Assembly: GCF_943181405.1 (NCBI RefSeq)
Contig: NZ_CALPBY010000009.1
Location: 151,174 to 215,173, forward strand
DNA: 64,000 nt
Reading direction: 5' to 3'
Source of the DNA: Cellulosimicrobium sp. Marseille-Q4280
GTDB lineage: Bacteria > Actinomycetota > Actinomycetes > Actinomycetales > Cellulomonadaceae
In this document: piece after piece, positions 38,681 to 47,377 of the stretch
How the letters are laid out: each line of letters starts with the position of its first letter
Position numbering within the stretch: position 1 is the stretch's first letter
Program-made: the position numbers and the translations under genes
Notes under the pieces: generated by a model
Database searches by the model: none
The model's input: only the letters and a program-made list of their open reading frames with translations
Told to the model about the DNA's origin: nothing

Positions 38681-39253
38681 GTGACCACCACCCCCTTCGT
38701 CGTCGGCCTGGACCTGTCCATGACGTCCACCGGCGTGTGCCGCATCGACCACGACTTGGTCGCCACCGTCACGCGCGAGAAGTCCAAGGGCTCGCGCGAC
38801 GACAGCCTGGCCGCCCGCCGTGCCCGGCTGCGCGACCTGGCCGACCGGATCGTGGCCCACGCCGTCGGCGCGGACCTGGTCGCTGTCGAGGGGCCCTCGT
38901 TCGCCTCCTCCGGCGCCGGGACCCACGACCGCTCCGGCCTGTGGTGGCTGGTCGTCGACAGCCTGCACGGGCACGGCCTGCCCGTCCTGGAGGTCACCCC
39001 GTCCCAGCGCATGATCTACGCCACCGGCAAGGGCAACGCCGGCAAGGACGAGGTGCTCGCCAGCGTCATCCGCCGCTACTGGGGCGTGACGGTCGCCGGC
39101 AACGACGAGGCCGACGCCCTGGCGATCGCCGCGTCCGCCGCCCGCCTGTTCGGACGTCCGATCGAGGACTCCCTGCCGCAGACCCACCTGCGCGCCCTGG
39201 CCAAGCTCACCCTGCCCGCCGGGCTCACGCCGCTGACCGCGGCCGCCGCCTGA
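38681..39253 (+). CDS. RuvC-like Holliday-junction resolvase family nuclease
   Basis: The 190-residue protein has a RuvC/RNase H fold with the acidic active site: D in VGLDLSMTSTG, E in LVAVEGPSF and D in NDEADALAIAASA. It lacks other recognisable domains. It starts at GTG 38681 with GAGGAG. RuvC-like phage and plasmid enzymes resolve recombination and replication intermediates. The gene follows the LPD29 gene by 14 nt and probably shares its transcript. Confidence 0.85.
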   Translation: MTTTPFVVGLDLSMTSTGVCRIDHDLVATVTREKSKGSRDDSLAARRARLRDLADRIVAHAVGADLVAVEGPSFASSGAGTHDRSGLWWLVVDSLHGHGLPVLEVTPSQRMIYATGKGNAGKDEVLASVIRRYWGVTVAGNDEADALAIAASAARLFGRPIEDSLPQTHLRALAKLTLPAGLTPLTAAAA

Positions 39254-39299
39254 CCTTCCCCGCACCACCCACCCCTCCCATCACAGCAAGGACCACGCC

Positions 39300-39785
39300 A
39301 TGCACACCGCCGTTCCCCACCTGACCGTCGTCGGCCCCGCCCACGCCCAGGCGCTGCTGCCCGACCCGCAGGACGTGCGAGCCGCCGTCGACATCACCGG
39401 CTACCCCGTTCCCACCACGAACGCCCACGTGCGCGCCTACGTGCGCGGACGCGCCCGCCACGGCCGGTCCCTGCTGTGCATCCAGCTGCCCCACGCCGAC
39501 CTGTCCGAGCTCGACATCCCCGGCGCCGACTTCGCCCACGCCGACCTGTACGGCTCCTCATTCGAGAAGGCCGAGCTCACCGGCGCCAACTTCGCCGACG
39601 CCGACCTGCGCCTGGCCAACTTCGAGGGCGCGGACCTGACCGGCGCGAACTTTCGCGGGGCGGACCTGCTCGGTGCCCGGTTCGACGACGACACGCAGAT
39701 GTCCGGCATCGACTGGGACGTCACCACCCGCTGGCCCATCGGATTCAAGGCTCCCGAGGCCCTGTTCGCCACCGCCGGCCACTGA
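39300..39785 (+). CDS. Pentapeptide-repeat protein
   Basis: Residues ~65-125 of the 161-residue product follow A(D/N)LXX with a regular five-residue period (HADLSELDIPGADFAHADL, GANFADADLRLANFEGADL and so on), forming a right-handed beta-helix. Some such proteins mimic DNA and inhibit gyrase (Qnr, MfpA), but this repeat is short and the function is open. The first 60 residues are not repetitive. It lies between the RuvC-like gene and dnaE. Confidence 0.85.
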   Translation: MHTAVPHLTVVGPAHAQALLPDPQDVRAAVDITGYPVPTTNAHVRAYVRGRARHGRSLLCIQLPHADLSELDIPGADFAHADLYGSSFEKAELTGANFADADLRLANFEGADLTGANFRGADLLGARFDDDTQMSGIDWDVTTRWPIGFKAPEALFATAGH

Positions 39786-39793
39786 CCGGTGCC

Positions 39794-39803
39794 TGCCGCA
39801 CAT
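39794..39803 (+). promoter_or_regulatory. TGCCGCACAT element, 9 nt before dnaE ATG 39813
   Basis: Exact copy; spacer ATATCCACG. It fixes the dnaE start at 39813 rather than at the in-frame GTG 39789. Confidence 0.7.
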
Positions 39804-39812
39804 ATCCACGAC

Positions 39813-42800
39813 ATGGTCCAGACCTCCACGCGCGGGTTCGTGCACCTGCACACCCACACCGAGTACAGCCCCCTCGACGGCATGGGCCGCATGGCCGACC
39901 TCGTCAAGGCGGCAGCAGCCGACGGCAACATCGCCTTCGCCGCGACCGACCACGGCACCCTCGGTGGCCTGTGGAAGCTGCGCAAGTTCGCCAAGGCCGC
40001 CGGTATCACCCCGATCCCCGGGTGCGAGGTCTACATGGCCATCGGCTCGCGGTTCGACCCCCAGATCATGTGGGTCGACGCCGACGACGAGTCCGGCGAC
40101 GCGATCGACGAGGACAAGGGCACCGTCGGCGCGCTGGGGGAGAAGCGCAAGAAGAAGAAGATCTACGAGCACCTGACTCTGCTCGCGGTCTCCGAGCAGG
40201 GCTGGAAGAACCTCGTGCGGCTGCACAACTCCGCCCAGCAGACCTACTCCCCGGGCGGTGGCGGGCTCGCCAAGCCGCAGCCGCTCATGGACTTCGACCT
40301 GCTCGAGAAGTACCACGAGGGCATCGTCGTGCTGACCGGCTGCCTCGGCGGCGGGGTGGCCGGCGCGCTCGTGCGCGAGGACGTCGAGGCCGCCCGGTCC
40401 TACCTGACGAACCTGGTGCGGATCTTCGGCCCCGAGAACGTCTACGTCGAGGTGATGGACCACGCCATCCCCGACCAGCGCAAGATCATCGGCGGCCTGC
40501 GCGACCTGGCCGCCGAGTTCGACCTGCCGCTGGTGGCGACCAACGACTCGCACTACACCTCCTGCGACCACGACAAGGCGCACGAGGCGTGGCTGGCCGT
40601 CGGCACCAAGAAGGTCCTGTCCTCGGAGAAGCGCTTCAAGTTCCACGGGCACGGGCACCACCTGCGCACCGAGGCCGAGATGCGCGCGCTGTTCGACGGC
40701 GCCGACTGGTGGCAGGCCGCCTGCGACACGACGGTCGACATCGCCGAGCGCGTGAGCGAGGACGTGTTCGGGGCCACCGGCATGCGCCTGCCCGTCTACG
40801 ACGTCGCCTCGCTGCACCCGGACTTCCGGCCCGCCGGCGTCGACCACTCCGACAAGCGCGCCATGTCCAACGCCTACTTCCGCCACCTGGTCTCCCAGGG
40901 GCTGCGCGAGCGGTACGGCATCGCGCCGGGCGAGAAGCTCTCCGCCGAGGTGAACAAGCGCACCGGCTGGGAGTACACGGTCATCCGCGACCTGGGCTTC
41001 GCCGACTACTTCCTCATCGTGCGCGACGTCATCGAGTGGTGCCGCTCCACCCGCGGCCTGCCGACCAAGGCGAACCCGCGCGGCCGCGAGGGGCAGAAGA
41101 AGCCCATCCGTGTCGGCCCGGGGCGTGGCTCTGCGGCAGGCTCGCTGTGCTCGTGGGCGCTGCGTATCGTCGGCCCGGACCCCATCAAGAACGGCCTGCT
41201 GTTCGAGCGGTTCCTGGACCCCGAGCGTTCCGGCATGCCCGACATCGACGTGGACTTCGAGCAGGGCCGGCGCCCCGAGGTGCTGGTCTACCTGGCCCGC
41301 CGCTGGGGCTCCGAGCGCGTCGCCCAGATCGGCACGTTCGGCGTCGCGCGCACCCGCGCCGCGATCAAGGACGCCGCGCGCGTGCTCGAGATGACCCCGC
41401 TGGGCGAGAAGCTGTCCAAGCTCGTGCCCGTCGAGGGCGGCAAGCCGTTCTCCATCGCCCAGGTGGAGAGCCCCGACCTGGCCGCGGGCGCCGACTTCCG
41501 CACCCTGGTGACCCGCGAGGGTGACAAGGCTGCGGCGATCCTGGACCTGGCCCGGGTGTTCGAGGACGTCATCAAGACGCCCGGCGTGCACCCGTGCGGC
41601 GTGCTGATCGCCGACGAGCCGATGTTCGACCTGGTGCCGCTGCGCGTGAACCGCTCCGCGAACGCACCCGCCAACGCCCCCATGATCACCGAGTGGGACG
41701 GCGAGGACGTGGGCGACTACGGTCTGCTCAAGCTCGACGTGCTCGGGCTGCGCAACCTCGACGTCATCTCCTACACGGTCGATTTCATCCAGCGGCGCAC
41801 CGGCGAGCTCGTCGAGCCCGACGACGTCGACCCGGACAACGGCGACCTGCGCGCGCAGGCCGCCTGGGCGCTGCTGCGCGCCGGCAAGACGCCGGGCGTG
41901 TTCCAGATGGAGTCCGAGGGGATGACCGCCCTGGCGATGGACGCCGGCCCCGACTGCCTGGACGACCTGTCCTCCATCGTCGCGCTGTACCGCCCGGGCC
42001 CGCTCGGGCAGCACATGGACAGGCGCTGGGCCGCCCGCAAGCGCGGCACCGAGCCGGTCGACTACTCGATCTTCACCAACGACCCGGCTGAGCAGGCCGC
42101 GATCGCCACGGTGCTCGACGAGTCGATGGCCGTGCCGGTGTTCCAGGAGCAGTCGATGCGTCTGGGCGAGGTCGTGGCCGGGTTCGGACCCGCGGAGAAG
42201 AACCGCCTGCGCAAGGCCATCTCCAAGAAGAAGGCCGACGAGATCGAGCGGATCGGCAAGCTCTGGTTCGTCGGCGCCGGCAAGGAGATCCGCGACGAGG
42301 CCGGGAACGTCACCAAGATCGCGTTCGCCGAGCGGACCGCGACCCTGCTGTGGGACGCGATCAAGGAGGCGGGCAAGTACCAGTTCAACAAGGCTCACTC
42401 CACCGCGTACGGGCAGATCGCGTTCGAGACGTCCTGGCTCAAGGCGAACTGGGGGGCGGAGTTCGCCGCGGCGATCCTCGCGACCACCAAGAAGGACGCG
42501 GACAAGCGCGGCGCGGCGATCCTGTCGATGCGCGGCGAGGGCATCGAGCTGCTGCCCCCGGACGTCAACCTCTCGGGCGTGGACACCCAGCCGGAGGAGA
42601 CCAACGTGCGCCTGGGCCTGTCCGAGGTGCGCGGCGTGGGCGCCAACGCCGCCGCGATCGTCGCCGAGCGCGACGCGAACGGCCCGTTCACGTCCCTGGC
42701 CGACCTGCTCGGGCGCGTGCGCGCCGTCCCCAAGGGCGCGGCAGGCGAGACCGACGAGGACGCACCGGACGACCTCGAGCCGGACGCCGAGACCGAGGTC

Positions 42801-43745
42801 GAGGAGCCCACGGAGACCGGCGCGATGCTGCCGGTGAACGTCGTGGAGTCCCTCATCGCCTCCGGCGCGCTGGACGCCTTCGGGCCCCGGCGCGGGCAGA
42901 TGATGATCACCCGCGCGGTGCGCGAGCACCCCGACACCGCGGTGCCCGACGTCGAGTGGGGCCTGCTGGAGCGTTCGGGCCGCCAGCGCCAGGCGATCGG
43001 CGTCATCACCGGCCAGCACCCGCTGTCCCTGCTGGGCGACCAGCTGCGCGCGTACACCACGCCGAACGGCAAGTACGCCCGCCCGGTGTCCACGGTCCAC
43101 GAGGCGCCCGAGCGCGCCCAGGTGCTGCTGCTGGGCGTCCTGGCCGGGTACTCCGAGAAGGCGTACTCCAAGGGCCGCATGGGGCGCATCACGCTGGAGG
43201 GCACGCAGGGCTCGATCGACGGCGTCATGTGGGACGACGACCGCCAGCGGCTGACGTTCGAGCCGGCCGTCGGGCAGGTCGTGGCGATCTCCGGGTCGGT
43301 GCGCCTGCGCGAGATCGAGGTCGAGGACGAGTCCGGCGAGGTCGAGATCGTCTACCGCCGCGAGCTCACCTTCCGCGACATGTGGCAGGTGCCGGTCGTC
43401 GACCCGGTCGTGAACAGGTTCTCGGTCCAGGCCGACGACCTCGCGGTCCCGGACGAGCGGGTCGAGCACGCCCCGATGGCGCTGCTCGCGCTGCCCGCGC
43501 CGGACCTGGCGCTGGCGACGTACACCGAGCGGCTGCCCGAGATGGTGCTGAACACCCTCGGCGACGCCGTCCACGACACCCCGTGGGCCGACGTCGCCGG
43601 GCCGGGCAGCACGTGGCTGTACGGGCGCGGGTCGGACGCCGTGATCGTCTCGGTCGGCAAGGTCACCGCCGCGGCGACCAACGCCGCCCGCGACCTGGCG
43701 CACGCCAACGAGCAGGACTGCTGGGTCCTGGTCGGTGACGCATGA
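39813..43745 (+). CDS. dnaE: DNA polymerase III alpha subunit (DnaE-type)
   Basis: The 1310-residue product is a full-length C-family polymerase. The N-terminal PHP domain is intact (HLHTHTEYS, ATDHGTLGG). The palm has GRGSAAGSL and the catalytic PDIDVDFE near residue 475. The fingers carry GVFQMESEGM and YRPGPLGQHMD; a DNA-binding tandem helix-hairpin-helix (EVRGVGANAAAIV) and an OB-fold-like C-terminal part follow. The PHP residues look complete, suggesting metal-dependent exonuclease activity. A replicative polymerase gene on a mobile element is unusual. It is ATGA-coupled to an MmcB-like nuclease. Confidence 0.95.
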   Translation: MVQTSTRGFVHLHTHTEYSPLDGMGRMADLVKAAAADGNIAFAATDHGTLGGLWKLRKFAKAAGITPIPGCEVYMAIGSRFDPQIMWVDADDESGDAIDEDKGTVGALGEKRKKKKIYEHLTLLAVSEQGWKNLVRLHNSAQQTYSPGGGGLAKPQPLMDFDLLEKYHEGIVVLTGCLGGGVAGALVREDVEAARSYLTNLVRIFGPENVYVEVMDHAIPDQRKIIGGLRDLAAEFDLPLVATNDSHYTSCDHDKAHEAWLAVGTKKVLSSEKRFKFHGHGHHLRTEAEMRALFDGADWWQAACDTTVDIAERVSEDVFGATGMRLPVYDVASLHPDFRPAGVDHSDKRAMSNAYFRHLVSQGLRERYGIAPGEKLSAEVNKRTGWEYTVIRDLGFADYFLIVRDVIEWCRSTRGLPTKANPRGREGQKKPIRVGPGRGSAAGSLCSWALRIVGPDPIKNGLLFERFLDPERSGMPDIDVDFEQGRRPEVLVYLARRWGSERVAQIGTFGVARTRAAIKDAARVLEMTPLGEKLSKLVPVEGGKPFSIAQVESPDLAAGADFRTLVTREGDKAAAILDLARVFEDVIKTPGVHPCGVLIADEPMFDLVPLRVNRSANAPANAPMITEWDGEDVGDYGLLKLDVLGLRNLDVISYTVDFIQRRTGELVEPDDVDPDNGDLRAQAAWALLRAGKTPGVFQMESEGMTALAMDAGPDCLDDLSSIVALYRPGPLGQHMDRRWAARKRGTEPVDYSIFTNDPAEQAAIATVLDESMAVPVFQEQSMRLGEVVAGFGPAEKNRLRKAISKKKADEIERIGKLWFVGAGKEIRDEAGNVTKIAFAERTATLLWDAIKEAGKYQFNKAHSTAYGQIAFETSWLKANWGAEFAAAILATTKKDADKRGAAILSMRGEGIELLPPDVNLSGVDTQPEETNVRLGLSEVRGVGANAAAIVAERDANGPFTSLADLLGRVRAVPKGAAGETDEDAPDDLEPDAETEVEEPTETGAMLPVNVVESLIASGALDAFGPRRGQMMITRAVREHPDTAVPDVEWGLLERSGRQRQAIGVITGQHPLSLLGDQLRAYTTPNGKYARPVSTVHEAPERAQVLLLGVLAGYSEKAYSKGRMGRITLEGTQGSIDGVMWDDDRQRLTFEPAVGQVVAISGSVRLREIEVEDESGEVEIVYRRELTFRDMWQVPVVDPVVNRFSVQADDLAVPDERVEHAPMALLALPAPDLALATYTERLPEMVLNTLGDAVHDTPWADVAGPGSTWLYGRGSDAVIVSVGKVTAAATNAARDLAHANEQDCWVLVGDA

Positions 43746-44557
43746 GCGAGAAGGTCACCTCCGGGCAGGTCCTCACCGCGGTGCGGGCCCACTTCGGCGC
43801 CGAGCACGACACCGTGTCGCCGGAGTGGGCAGCGCTGGACGAACTGACCGACGCCCCCGGGTACGCCGCCAGCCGCCGCGCAGACCTGTTCCTGGTGCGC
43901 GCCTGGAACGGCCGGCGCGGCCACGAGCGGATCCTGGTCGAGGTGAAGGTCTCGCGCGCCGACCTGCGGGCCGAGCTCGCCCGCCCCGAGAAGATGGACC
44001 AGATCGGGCGGTACGCCCACCGGCTCTACTTCGCTGCGCCCGCCGCCCTGGTCCGGCCCGAGGACGACCTGGGCGCGGGCGTCGGCCTGCTCGAGGTCGG
44101 CGAGCACGGGCGCGTGCGCGAGGTCCGCAAGGCCGCGCGCCGCGACCCGCAGCCGGTCCCGCCGGAGATGTTCGTCGAGACGTTCCGCCGCGCCGCCCGG
44201 GCCGAGGCCCGCATCCGCGCCGAGGACGACGGCGACCCGGCCGCGACGATCGTGGCGCTGCGCAAGCAGCTGGCGTCCGCGAACGCCGCCGCCGACCGTG
44301 CCCGCCAGGCCGCCGCGACCGAGCGGGCCCGCATGGTCACGTTCGAGAACCTCGTGCTGGCGTCCGGGGCGATCCCGTGCACCTGCGGGGCCGAGCTGCG
44401 CACCCCCAAGCGACGCTCGCACTGGGACCGGACGCACGCCGACGGGTCACCCTGCCCGGAGCGCTACGGCGCCGGTCCGGACCTGGACGTGATGCGTGCC
44501 CGCTTCGACGCGGTCCTGACCCCGTCCGGGGCATCAGATTCACACGAACGGCCCTAG
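43742..44557 (+). CDS. MmcB-like PD-(D/E)XK nuclease with zinc-binding tail
   Basis: Residues ~20-110 of this 271-residue protein match the MmcB-type nuclease core: RRADLFLVRAW (D), ILVEVKVSRADLRAEL (E-x-K) and MDQIGRYAHRLYFAAP. A long helical coil (about 150-200) follows, then a Cys/His cluster (CTCGAELRTPKRRSHWDRTH, with a further Cys) that could bind zinc. MmcB proteins act in DNA repair and often sit near dnaE2 or imuB. Coupling to dnaE by an ATGA overlap suggests work with the element polymerase. Confidence 0.75.
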   Translation: MSEKVTSGQVLTAVRAHFGAEHDTVSPEWAALDELTDAPGYAASRRADLFLVRAWNGRRGHERILVEVKVSRADLRAELARPEKMDQIGRYAHRLYFAAPAALVRPEDDLGAGVGLLEVGEHGRVREVRKAARRDPQPVPPEMFVETFRRAARAEARIRAEDDGDPAATIVALRKQLASANAAADRARQAAATERARMVTFENLVLASGAIPCTCGAELRTPKRRSHWDRTHADGSPCPERYGAGPDLDVMRARFDAVLTPSGASDSHERP

Positions 44558-44562
44558 CCGTG

Positions 44563-44572
44563 TGCCGCACAT
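44563..44572 (+). promoter_or_regulatory. TGCCGCACAT element, 68 nt before ATG 44641
   Basis: Exact copy. The gene has a CTGGAGAA SD. Confidence 0.6.
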
Positions 44573-44640
44573 AGGTAGATCAGAACCTGCAAGCCAAGCA
44601 GGAAGCCCCCGAACCACCACGAACCTGCTGGAGAACCACC

Positions 44641-45111
44641 ATGACCGTCAGCTCCGAGCTGGCCACCGCACGCACCGCGGCAACCGACCTGCTCAACCAC
44701 ATCCTGCTGCGCTGCAGCGGACGCCCCGACGGCTGCGTCGTCGTGGTCAGCTACACCGGCGAGGAGGACGTCGCCGACAAGCACCCGCTCGCCGTCGTCG
44801 AGATGAACCCGACCAACGGCAGCACCCCGCCGGCCGACTCGGTCCGCCACGCGATCGAGGCCGTCAAGGCCGCCGGCGCCGAGCGGATCGCGATGGTCGC
44901 CTTCGACGACGACATCCCGCAGATGCTCTCGCTCACCGCGACGTTCGCCGTCGCGATCGGCCTGCCCGTCCAGCGACTGCTGGTCGACCAGGAGATCTGG
45001 CTGGACCCCGACCACCCGTCCGTCACCGGCCGCCTGGACGACACCGTCACGGCCGCCGTCACGGCCGAGGTCGCCGCGGAGTTCCTCGCCCGGAGCGCGG
45101 GCCAGCAGTGA
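44641..45111 (+). CDS. DUF4192-like protein
   Basis: The 156-residue product has a TDLLNHILLRC start, a strand (GCVVVVSYTGEEDV), AIEAVKAAGAERIAMVAFDDD and a later VDQEIWLDPDHPSVTGRLDD. This order resembles the actinobacterial DUF4192 family, though shorter than usual. Function of that family is unknown. Its stop overlaps the start of the prepilin peptidase (GTGA), so the two genes are coupled. Confidence 0.6.
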   Translation: MTVSSELATARTAATDLLNHILLRCSGRPDGCVVVVSYTGEEDVADKHPLAVVEMNPTNGSTPPADSVRHAIEAVKAAGAERIAMVAFDDDIPQMLSLTATFAVAIGLPVQRLLVDQEIWLDPDHPSVTGRLDDTVTAAVTAEVAAEFLARSAGQQ

Positions 45112-45914
45112 TCGCCCTGCCCACCTGGCTCGTGCTGGTCTGGCTGGCCGGCGCCGGGGCGATCCTCGCCTCGTACGCCAACCTGGCCGCCGTGCGGATC
45201 CCGCGCGGGCAGTCCTCGGTGACCGGGGCGTCCGCGTGCGAGGCGTGCGGGCACAAGGTCCGTCCGTGGGACAACGTCCCGGTGCTGTCGTGGCTGGTGC
45301 TGCGCGGACGCTGCCGCGACTGCGGCGCGCGGTTCGGGGTGCGGCACCTGGTCGTCGAGCTCGTCGGTGCCGCCGCGTTCGTCGTGGCGGGCGCCGTGCT
45401 GCTCCCGACCGCCGGGTGGGCTGCGCTGGCCGTCGTGCTGGTGATGGTTGTCGGCGGGCTGGTCCTGTCGCTGATCGACCTGCAGACTCACCTGCTGCCC
45501 GACCGCGTGATGCTGCCGTGGTCGATCGTGCTGGCGGTGGCGATGGTAGCCGGCACGGCGGTCACGGGGGACTGGTGGGCGCTTGCTCGGGCGGGGATCG
45601 GCGCGGTCGCGCTGTTCGCGTTCTACTTCGCCGCCGCGATGGCCTACCCGGCCGGGATGGGGTTCGGCGACGTCAAGCTCGCCGCCCCGCTCGGCGCGGT
45701 GATGGCGTTCGTCGGCTGGCCGGCGCTGGCGGTGGGCGCGTTCTGCGCGTTCCTGCTGGGCGCGATCGGCTCGGCGGTGCTCGCGCTGCGCGGGCGCCTG
45801 AGGCGCAAGACGGAGGTGCCGTTCGGTCCGTGGATGGTCGCGGGCGCGCTCGTGGGCGTGCTGGCGGGCCCCGTGATCGCGAACTGGTACCTGTCGGTGG
45901 TCGGGCTCGCGTAA
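45108..45914 (+). CDS. Prepilin peptidase / leader peptidase, A24 family
   Basis: This 268-residue integral membrane protein has the cytoplasmic zinc loop with two Cys pairs (CEACGHKVRPWDN..CRDCGARF), the first catalytic Asp in LIDLQTHLLPD, and the second in GMGFGDVKLAAPLGA. Both domains, methyltransferase and peptidase, are present. About seven membrane helices are visible. A24 enzymes cleave type IV pilin and Com/Tad leader peptides. No pilin gene is visible in the window, so the substrate is either outside it or in the host. Confidence 0.92.
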   Translation: MIALPTWLVLVWLAGAGAILASYANLAAVRIPRGQSSVTGASACEACGHKVRPWDNVPVLSWLVLRGRCRDCGARFGVRHLVVELVGAAAFVVAGAVLLPTAGWAALAVVLVMVVGGLVLSLIDLQTHLLPDRVMLPWSIVLAVAMVAGTAVTGDWWALARAGIGAVALFAFYFAAAMAYPAGMGFGDVKLAAPLGAVMAFVGWPALAVGAFCAFLLGAIGSAVLALRGRLRRKTEVPFGPWMVAGALVGVLAGPVIANWYLSVVGLA

Positions 45915-45922
45915 TCGCGAAG

Positions 45923-45932
45923 TGCCGCACAT
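45923..45932 (+). promoter_or_regulatory. TGCCGCACAT element upstream of ssb
   Basis: Exact copy 95 nt before ATG 46028; an ATG directly abuts it but opens no convincing gene. Confidence 0.6.
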
Positions 45933-45966
45933 ATGAAGGTTGCGGGGGCTTCCCCGCCGGTCGACC

Positions 45967-45976
45967 TGCCGCACAG
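45967..45976 (+). promoter_or_regulatory. TGCCGCACAG element variant upstream of ssb
   Basis: Second, imperfect copy 51 nt before the ssb start; ssb may have two promoters. Confidence 0.45.
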
Positions 45977-46027
45977 GTCACAGGTAGAGCCGGATCTGAA
46001 CCGGACGAGCAGTAGGAGGAAGTACAC

Positions 46028-46519
46028 ATGGCTGGTGACACCCAGATCACGGTGATCGGGAACCTGACCGGCGACCCGGAGCTGCGGTTCACGCCCTCCG
46101 GCGCGGCGGTCGCGAACTTCACGGTCGCCTCCACCCCGCGCACCTTCGACCGGCAGACGAACGAGTGGAAGGACGGCGACACGCTGTTCCTGCGCGGCTC
46201 GATCTGGCGCGAGGCCGCGGAGAACGTCGCCGAGTCGCTCACGAAGGGCATGCGCGTCATCGTCCAGGGCCGCCTGGTCCAGCGCTCGTACGAGAAGGAC
46301 GGTGAGAACCGCACCGTCGTCGAGATGCAGGTCGACGAGATCGGCCCGTCGCTGCGCTACGCGTCGGCGAAGGTCACCCGCAAGCAGGGTGGCGGCAACG
46401 GCGGCGGCAACGGTGGCGGCCAGGCGGCCGCGTCCGCCCCGGCGGCGTCGGCGCCCGCCGCGTCGGCCCCGGCTGCGGCCCCGGCCGCGGAGTCCGCGGG
46501 CGGTGGCGAGGAGTTCTGA
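46028..46519 (+). CDS. ssb: Single-stranded DNA-binding protein
   Basis: The 163-residue protein has an N-terminal OB fold ([60 protein letters not shown]), a Gly/Ala/Pro-rich tail and a short acidic end (GGGEEF). Canonical SSBs end in DDDIPF; this reduced tip may change partner binding. It binds single-stranded DNA during replication. A strong AGGAGG SD precedes ATG 46028. With dnaE it forms an element replication set. Confidence 0.93.
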   Translation: MAGDTQITVIGNLTGDPELRFTPSGAAVANFTVASTPRTFDRQTNEWKDGDTLFLRGSIWREAAENVAESLTKGMRVIVQGRLVQRSYEKDGENRTVVEMQVDEIGPSLRYASAKVTRKQGGGNGGGNGGGQAAASAPAASAPAASAPAAAPAAESAGGGEEF

Positions 46520-46538
46520 GCCCGGCTCCCTCCTGAGG

Positions 46539-46570
46539 CAGGCCCTCACCCCTTCGGGGGTGGGGGCCTG
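46539..46570 (+). terminator. Terminator after ssb
   Basis: 14-bp stem (CAGGCCCTCACCCC with one G-T) around a TTCG loop. Confidence 0.8.
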
Positions 46571-46611
46571 TCGCCGTTCCGGCGCATGTTCGTACACCGA
46601 GGAGGGGTTCG

Positions 46612-47319
46612 ATGCGATTCGTTGGTGTAGGGGTCGGCCTGGGGCTGGCTCTGGTAGGTGTGATCGCCGCCGGTGGCGGCCTGCAGGACCCGGTCGGTCC
46701 GGTCGGCGCGCTGCGGCAGTGGATGGTCGCCGTTGCGGCGCTGATCGCACTCGGGGCGCTCGCGCAGCGCCTGGGCGGGGGCACGGGCCGCTGGACGGGG
46801 GAGAAGGACCCGCAGCGCATGTACTCCGTGGAGCAGCGCCGGGTGATCCACGCCCGCGCCGGCGGGCAGTGCGAGTACACCGGGTGGGGCTGGCAGCGCT
46901 GCCGCAGCGCGTCCGAGCACGCCGACCACCTGCACCCGCACGCCAAGGGCGGGGCGACCAGCCTGCTCAACGGCGTCGCCTCGTGCGCGCACCACAACAC
47001 GTCCAAGGGCGCCAAGCTGCTGCCCAAGTCCAAGATCCGCTCCCTCGAGCGGCGCCGGCGCCGGTACTTCCCGCCGGGCGCCGAGGTGCGTGTCGGCGAG
47101 CTCTACGACCCCGCGACGACGCGCGTGGGGGAGATGGGCCTGGCCTCGGCCGCCCAGGCGCCGGCCGAGTTCGTGCTGCCGGCCGGCTGGGGCGACGAGC
47201 CCGAGTCGGCGCTGCCGCAGACGACTGCACCCCCGGTGCCGTTGTCGACTCCGGGGGTGCAGCGGGCGGCGAACGGCGCCGCGGTGCCGTCGCGGCCACG
47301 CGACGTGCCACTGTGGTGA
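46612..47319 (+). CDS. Membrane-anchored HNH endonuclease
   Basis: The 235-residue product has two N-terminal membrane spans (about 3-23 and 37-55) and then an HNH domain: QRRVIHARAGGQCEYTG, CRSASEHADHLHPHAKGG with the catalytic His, SLLNGVASCAHHNTSKGAK. The C-terminal ~80 residues are Pro/Ala-rich. A strong AGGAGG SD lies before ATG 46612. Membrane-tethered HNH proteins are uncommon; it may cut incoming DNA or act at the envelope during transfer. Confidence 0.85.
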   Translation: MRFVGVGVGLGLALVGVIAAGGGLQDPVGPVGALRQWMVAVAALIALGALAQRLGGGTGRWTGEKDPQRMYSVEQRRVIHARAGGQCEYTGWGWQRCRSASEHADHLHPHAKGGATSLLNGVASCAHHNTSKGAKLLPKSKIRSLERRRRRYFPPGAEVRVGELYDPATTRVGEMGLASAAQAPAEFVLPAGWGDEPESALPQTTAPPVPLSTPGVQRAANGAAVPSRPRDVPLW

Positions 47320-47358
47320 GATGTCCGGCTTGTGCACCCGCACTCGGGCGAGTCGCAA

Positions 47359-47368
47359 TGCCGCACAT
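47359..47368 (+). promoter_or_regulatory. TGCCGCACAT element, 9 nt before ATG 47378
   Basis: Exact copy; spacer ATACAGTTC. Confidence 0.7.
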
Positions 47369-47377
47369 ATACAGTTC

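Noticed and set aside
39558-43703. A 1381-codon minus-strand ORF
   Set aside because: It is the antisense shadow of dnaE in GC-rich DNA, with low-complexity His/Arg/Gly/Val content and no family motif.
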